Source of the DNA: Pseudarthrobacter phenanthrenivorans Sphe3
Lineage (GTDB): Bacteria; Actinomycetota; Actinomycetes; Actinomycetales; Micrococcaceae
Length of the DNA: 64,000 nucleotides
Assembly (NCBI RefSeq): GCF_000189535.1
Contig: NC_015145.1
Span: forward strand, 3,782,001-3,846,000
Reading direction: 5' to 3'
Part shown: piece by piece, positions 62,727 through 64,000 of the stretch
Numbering within the stretch: position 1 is the first letter of the stretch
Layout of the letters: each line of letters begins with the position of its first letter
The notes under the pieces: generated by a model
Databases searched by the model: none
What the model was told of the DNA's origin: nothing
Seen by the model: the letters and a program-made list of their open reading frames with translations, nothing else
Position numbers and translations under genes: made by a program

Positions 62727-63257
62727 ATAACCACTTCCTCGTTCAATGCACTCCTGTCCACCCAGATCGGCAATGAGTTCACCGCCTCCCAGCAGTACAT
62801 TGCCGTGGCCACCTGGTTCGCCAACCAGGACCTCCCCCAGCTGGCCAGGTACTTCTACCGGCAGTCCGTGGAGGAACGGAACCACGCCATGATGATGGTG
62901 CAGTACATGCTGGACCGGGACATTCCGTTCACGATTCCGGGCGTTCCGGCCGTCCGCAACGACTTCGCCTCCGTCACCGAGCCGCTGGCCCTGGCCCTGC
63001 AGCAGGAAAAGGAAGTTACCCGCAACATTGAGGACCTCTTCCGGGCAGCGCGCGGCGAGAACGATGCCTTGGGCGAGCAGTTCATGCTCTGGTTCCTGAA
63101 GGAGCAGGTGGAGGAGGTGGCGTCCATGACCACCCTGCTGAACATCGCGGAACGGGCGGACAACCTCTTCGACATCGAGAACTTCATCGCCCGGGAAACA
63201 ATCGGCGACGGCGGCCGGGACAGCGCCGCCCCCGAAGCGGCGGGCGGCGCCCTCTAG
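62727..63257 (+). CDS. Bacterial non-heme ferritin with apparent ATA start
   Basis: A 176-residue ferritin that oxidises and stores iron. Ferroxidase ligands are seen in IGNEFTASQQYIA (Glu), SVEERNHA (Glu and His), QEKEV (Glu) and KEQVEEV (Glu). The reading frame is open from a TAG at 62715; the sequence ATA-ACC-ACT-TCC-TCG-TTC-AAT gives the usual N terminus (M)TTSSFNALL with ATA in place of ATG. The first normal start, GTG 62805, would lose the first helix part and one iron ligand. So either ATA is used or a base change has altered ATG. Confidence 0.8.
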   Translation: MTTSSFNALLSTQIGNEFTASQQYIAVATWFANQDLPQLARYFYRQSVEERNHAMMMVQYMLDRDIPFTIPGVPAVRNDFASVTEPLALALQQEKEVTRNIEDLFRAARGENDALGEQFMLWFLKEQVEEVASMTTLLNIAERADNLFDIENFIARETIGDGGRDSAAPEAAGGAL

Positions 63258-63262
63258 CCCCT

Positions 63263-63333
63263 CCCCCAACTAAGTAGCGCTAAGTGTCGTTTTGGCGCCC
63301 CATAACGACACTTAGCGCTACCCAGTTGGGGGG
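63263..63333. repeat. REP-like intergenic palindrome, copy 3
   Basis: Arms with CCCCCAACT, GTAGCGCTAAGTGTCGTT and complements enclose a short loop. It is nearly the same as the element at 21916-21982 (shared CAACTA, AAGTGTCGTTTTGG). It lies 5 bp after the ferritin stop. Confidence 0.8.
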
Positions 63334-63421
63334 TGGGCGAGGGATGGTGAGGTTGCGCACCAAGGTGGCCCGCCGCCGTCGGCCGTTGCTACGCTGGAAA
63401 CAAGGCCCGGCACCAGGGCCT

Positions 63422-63462
63422 CCGGACGACGGTTCAGTACCCGGCACACGACAAGACTGGCC
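63422..63462 (+). promoter_or_regulatory. Guanidine-III (ykkC-III) riboswitch
   Basis: The conserved blocks CCGGACGA (63422-63429), GTACCCGG (63437-63444) and GACAAGAC (63450-63457) occur in order with near-normal spacing, as in the Thermobifida guanidine-III aptamer. CCGG of the first and second blocks can pair, and GGTTCAG (63431-63437) can pair with CTGGCC (63457-63462) apart from one bulged base. The ribosome site AAAGGA (63463-63468) follows directly, so guanidine binding should control translation of the SMR pair. Confidence 0.85.
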
Positions 63463-63474
63463 AAAGGACTCATC

Positions 63475-63798
63475 ATGTCGTGGCTGATCCTCATCCTTTC
63501 CGGCGCCCTTGAGGCGGTGTGGGCCGCAGCGCTGCATCGCGCGTCGCAGGCCACAGGCCGCCGGCGCATTGCCCCCGCCGCCCTGTTTTTGGTCTCCGTC
63601 GCTGCCAGCACCGGCGGCCTCGCCATCGCCATGCAGGCCATTCCCACGGGCACGGCCTACGCCGTCTGGGTGGGCGTGGGCGTGGTCCTCACGTCCGCGT
63701 ACGCCATCGTCACCAGGGTGGAGCGTCCGACGGCGGCGCGGCTGTTCCTGTTGTCCGGCATCGCTGTGTGCGTGGTTGGCCTGAAGGTGGTGGCGTGA
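63475..63798 (+). CDS. gdx: SMR-family guanidinium exporter subunit (Gdx type), first of a pair
   Basis: A 107-residue four-helix SMR protein. The N terminus SWLILILSGALEAVWAAAL matches the Gdx (SugE) subgroup, with the essential Glu at residue 13, and IPTGTAYAVWVGVGVV is the family loop. The riboswitch directly upstream makes guanidinium the likely substrate, exported against protons. It is coupled to a second SMR gene (TGATG), so a heterodimer as in YkkCD-type systems is likely. Confidence 0.9.
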   Translation: MSWLILILSGALEAVWAAALHRASQATGRRRIAPAALFLVSVAASTGGLAIAMQAIPTGTAYAVWVGVGVVLTSAYAIVTRVERPTAARLFLLSGIAVCVVGLKVVA

Positions 63799-64000
63799 TG
63801 TTCGAGCGTTCCGTTCCCTGGCTGGTCCTGCTGGCCTCGGCAGTCCTGGAAGCAGTCTGGGCCACGGCCCTGGGCTTGTCCGACGGCTTGACCAGGCCCT
63901 TCCCCACCCTTGTTTTCGCCGTCACGGCATCGCTGAGCATGCTGGGCCTGGGCATGGCCATCCGGCACATCCCGCTGGGCACGGCCTACGCCGTCTGGGT
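63798..64000 (+). CDS. SMR-family guanidinium exporter subunit, second of a pair, truncated by window end
   Basis: The first 67 residues are visible: VPWLVLLASAVLEAVWATAL with the essential Glu, then RHIPLGTAYAVWV at the window end. It also fits the Gdx subgroup. The ATG overlaps the stop of the first SMR gene by one base; a GTG one codon earlier (63795) is an alternative. Confidence 0.88.
   Translation, partial: MFERSVPWLVLLASAVLEAVWATALGLSDGLTRPFPTLVFAVTASLSMLGLGMAIRHIPLGTAYAVW

Overview
The window is 64 kb of high-GC DNA that reads as a chromosomal segment of a Pseudarthrobacter/Arthrobacter-type actinobacterium. Evidence: heavy G/C third-position use, GTG and TTG starts, many leaderless-type starts (TAnnnT hexamer about 6 nt before the start codon), an HspR/HAIR-type site before clpB, DUF3073 and septum-formation family genes, a DUF222/13E12 HNH protein, and purF-purM gene order. 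Both ends cut through genes. I see no rRNA, tRNA, CRISPR array, integrase or insertion sequence.

Layout. 0-3 kb: truncated PLP dehydratase, small acidic protein, thymidylate-kinase-like protein, lipoprotein. 2.6-8.4 kb: N-acetylglucosamine locus with GntR regulator, split PTS (IIA, IIB, IIC), nagB, cutC, nagA and a DasR-type operator. 8.4-11.5 kb: DUF222-HNH protein, Rieske/DUF2231 membrane protein, ABM-domain protein. 11.5-19 kb: dicarboxylate carrier, Tat-exported amidase, double Lrp/AsnC regulator, M20 amidohydrolase and MHS transporter. 19-21 kb: small winged-helix protein and an SbtA/SbtB bicarbonate pair. 21-28 kb: glyoxylate/allantoin operon hyi-glxR-gcl-glxK-allB plus a winged-helix protein, then bcp. 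28.7-33 kb: MFS carrier, GNAT, small secreted and membrane proteins, lone receiver. 33-37 kb: uraD-uraH, a frame-disrupted membrane gene, purF-purM.

37.2-43.5 kb: a five-gene metallophore-type cassette (two oligopeptide/nickel-type ATPases, MFS exporter, binding lipoprotein, fused double permease). It sits behind a Zur/Fur-like box and separates purM from DUF3073, which are usually neighbours. 43.6-53.8 kb: DUF3073, septum-formation protein, clpB, modABC with a HTH/TOBE protein, DUF4031-HD fusion, ComB, YccF, TrpF. 53.8-62.6 kb: HutD, then a six-gene operon (ABC transporter, glucosylglycerate-hydrolase-like GH63 enzyme, Gfo/Idh oxidoreductase) with a divergent ROK regulator. 62.7-64 kb: ferritin with an apparent ATA start, then a guanidine-III riboswitch in front of a pair of Gdx-type SMR exporters.

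How the parts fit. The uraD/uraH and glx/allB blocks cover parts of the path from urate to glycerate and 2-phosphoglycerate (or 3-phosphoglycerate); uricase and the allantoate/ureidoglycolate steps are not in the window. The two promoters, and that of the amidase operon, carry similar tandem TTCC-N7-GGAA-like sites spaced about 21 bp, suggesting one regulator. Intergenic palindromes containing GTCGTTTTG recur three times. The most interesting points are the metal-regulated cassette, the glucosylglycerate-type operon, the shared nitrogen-catabolism operator, the ATA-start ferritin and the guanidine-III riboswitch.
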